This document shows, piece after piece, positions 5,196-6,498 of a stretch of 6,498 bases of DNA. The notes beneath the pieces are model-generated. The model was not told the DNA's origin. It saw only the letters and a program-made list of their open reading frames with translations, and did no database searches. The stretch spans positions 1 through 6,498 of the forward strand of contig DOEX01000194.1 in the NCBI GenBank assembly GCA_003532515.1. The letters are read 5' to 3'. Numbering within the stretch: the stretch's first letter is position 1; each line of letters starts with the position of its first letter. Position numbers and translations under genes: made by a program. Source of the DNA: Anaerolineaceae bacterium. Lineage in GTDB: Bacteria > Chloroflexota > Anaerolineae > Anaerolineales > Anaerolineaceae.

Positions 5196-6470
5196 ATGGC
5201 ATATTCAGGTTCTCAACTCAAAAAAATTCGGGTAGGACGCAACATCTCTCTGGAGCAGGTTGCTACTGCAACTCGCATCCGCCTGGCCATCTTGCAAGAC
5301 CTGGAAGATGAGGAGTACTCTGAGCTCAGCTCTAGCACCCAAACAAAGGGCTTTCTGAAACTTTACGCTGACTTTTTAGGGTTAAAAGAGGAACTTGCGG
5401 AAGAATCTCCAATCGAATCAGCCATTCCTGATTTAAAGCCAGAGGTTCCTGAAGAAAAACCATTTGTCGAAAAAGAGAAAGAGAAAAGAAATCTTTTTGC
5501 CCGACCTGCCAAACCTTCTGGTCAACCCTCGAAAACTCCTGAACAGGAACCTGGGGAGATCATTGAGCAACCCGCAGTTAAGGATGCAGTCGATGCATCA
5601 ACTGAATCTATTGAGGCGTTGATGTCAATTGGGCGTGAGTTGGCAGCCCGCCGTCGTTACCTTAATATCACCTGGGATGTCATCGAGGAAGAGACTCACA
5701 TTCCGAAAGATCAACTGAAAAGCATCGAACGCGGCGACTTGGATGCCTTTATCAACCCTATGCAATTTAGAGGTCACTTACACTCATACGCCCGATTTCT
5801 GAATCTGGATGTGGCTGGGATCATGATCCGCTATGCCGATGCGATCCAAAAACGCAGACTTGAAAAAAACACCACCAAAACGCGTCTCATCAAAGCCCCC
5901 AGGATTCTTCCGCCATTTTTAGTAAACCTGAAGCGCTTTTTTACGCTCGATCTTTTTTTTGGCAGCCTGATGATCCTTGGAATTGTAGGTTTCCTCATTT
6001 GGGGCATTTCCCGCATGACATTTTTACAAGAAGAACCAGAGGTCACTGGAACCCTGCCTGCAGTGGCAGATGTTTTACTTTCAGAACCGACCATCATTTC
6101 CACGGAAATCAAACCGACGCTTGAGGAAGAAGTTGCCCAGATCCTTCCAACACCCACACCTTTTTATGCTGCATCCGAGACAGATTCGAATCTGGAAATC
6201 GTACTCCTGGTCCGGCAAAACGTGTGGTTGCGAGTGACATCGGATGGCGATGTGATCTTCCAGGGCAGACAGCTGGCTGGTAACGTTTTGACCTATACAG
6301 GTGACGAAGAAATCGAACTTGAGACTGGCAACATATCAGCAATCGAAATCATTTTCAACCAGCGCACTGTCGACCCAATTTCTGAAGCACTTGGAACTGC
6401 CGCACGCTTACTTTTCACAACAGAAGGCATGACCGAACTGTCTGTTTTTGACATCGACGAAAACCCGTAG
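5196..6470 (+). CDS. rodZ: RodZ-like membrane protein with two HTH_25-type domains and a DUF4115-type C-terminus
   Basis: RodZ-family proteins are single-pass membrane proteins that link the MreB cytoskeleton to cell-wall growth; some relatives act on gene expression. The 424-aa product has a first helix-turn-helix domain at about 5-63 (G-S-Q-L-K-K-I-R through Y-A-D-F-L-G-L). A Pro/Glu/Lys-rich linker follows (about 64-140). A second, similar helix-turn-helix spans about 144-204, ending S-Y-A-R-F-L-N-L. A basic stretch (219-247) precedes one membrane segment at about 253-272. Outside come a linker with P-T-P-T-P (318-322) and a beta-rich domain at about 332-410, with W-L-R-V-T-S-D-G (344-351), G-R-Q-L-A-G (357-362) and T-G-N (377-379), as in DUF4115. 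Basic residues before the membrane segment predict an N-in, C-out topology. Two HTH copies are unusual; typical RodZ has one. The start lacks a Shine-Dalgarno. A T8 run lies at 5953-5960. Role in cell shape is inferred from domain order; a membrane-bound regulator is the alternative. Confidence 0.8.
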   Translation: MAYSGSQLKKIRVGRNISLEQVATATRIRLAILQDLEDEEYSELSSSTQTKGFLKLYADFLGLKEELAEESPIESAIPDLKPEVPEEKPFVEKEKEKRNLFARPAKPSGQPSKTPEQEPGEIIEQPAVKDAVDASTESIEALMSIGRELAARRRYLNITWDVIEEETHIPKDQLKSIERGDLDAFINPMQFRGHLHSYARFLNLDVAGIMIRYADAIQKRRLEKNTTKTRLIKAPRILPPFLVNLKRFFTLDLFFGSLMILGIVGFLIWGISRMTFLQEEPEVTGTLPAVADVLLSEPTIISTEIKPTLEEEVAQILPTPTPFYAASETDSNLEIVLLVRQNVWLRVTSDGDVIFQGRQLAGNVLTYTGDEEIELETGNISAIEIIFNQRTVDPISEALGTAARLLFTTEGMTELSVFDIDENP

Positions 6471-6478
6471 GAACCTCA

Positions 6479-6498
6479 ATGAAAAAAAACACGTTTCA
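6479..6498 (+). CDS. Start of a downstream gene, product unknown (cut by window edge)
   Basis: An ATG at 6479 follows the rodZ-like stop after 8 bases, with AGGA (6469-6472) overlapping that stop at suitable spacing. Only six codons are visible (M-K-K-N-T-F), starting with an A8 run, so the product cannot be identified. In related genomes a RodZ-like gene can be followed by the rimO methylthiotransferase gene; that is a guess from gene order only. Co-transcription with the RodZ-like gene is likely. Confidence 0.5.

Noticed and set aside
5831..6157. A 108-codon open frame on the minus strand inside the RodZ-like gene
   Set aside because: Antisense to a well-supported gene, with no recognisable domain; it looks like a codon-usage shadow. 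The antisense frames over the mutase, epimerase and ssnA genes were rejected for the same reason.

Overview
The window looks like ordinary chromosomal DNA from an anaerobic or facultative bacterium, most likely Chloroflexota of the Anaerolineae type. This placement is an inference. It rests on the combination of coenzyme F420 genes, a methylmalonyl-CoA mutase large subunit without its own B12 domain, an SsnA-type amidohydrolase, ribosomal protein L9 with an acidic tail, and a RodZ-like protein with a Pro-Thr-Pro-Thr-Pro linker. No mobile element, CRISPR array, tRNA or rRNA was seen.

Left two thirds (1-4353, minus strand). Five tightly packed genes read right to left: methylmalonyl-CoA mutase large subunit, methylmalonyl-CoA epimerase, SsnA-type aminohydrolase, NADPH-dependent F420 reductase (npdG) and F420-0:L-glutamate ligase (cofE, cut by the left edge). 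Gaps are 20, 26 and 10 bases, and the last pair overlaps by four bases (ATGA), so one transcript is likely. Mutase and epimerase are consecutive partners in the propionyl-CoA/succinyl-CoA route. NpdG and CofE are partners in making and reducing F420. SsnA sits between the two pairs, and its substrate is unknown.

Centre (4354-4597). A 244-base divergent intergenic region holds candidate promoters for both directions. An inverted repeat lies over the -35 of the mutase operon, and three GTTAA repeats lie near its start point.

Right third (4598-6498, plus strand). rplI (L9) is followed by a strong intrinsic terminator. A RodZ-like membrane protein with two HTH_25-type domains follows. It has no Shine-Dalgarno sequence but an extended -10 exactly placed for a leaderless transcript. 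The first codons of a further gene begin 8 bases after its stop.

Nothing here is an obviously new multi-gene system. The most interesting points are the mixed mutase/SsnA/F420 operon, the tandem HTH domains, the predicted leaderless start against the terminator, and a Gln at a substrate-contact position of the mutase.
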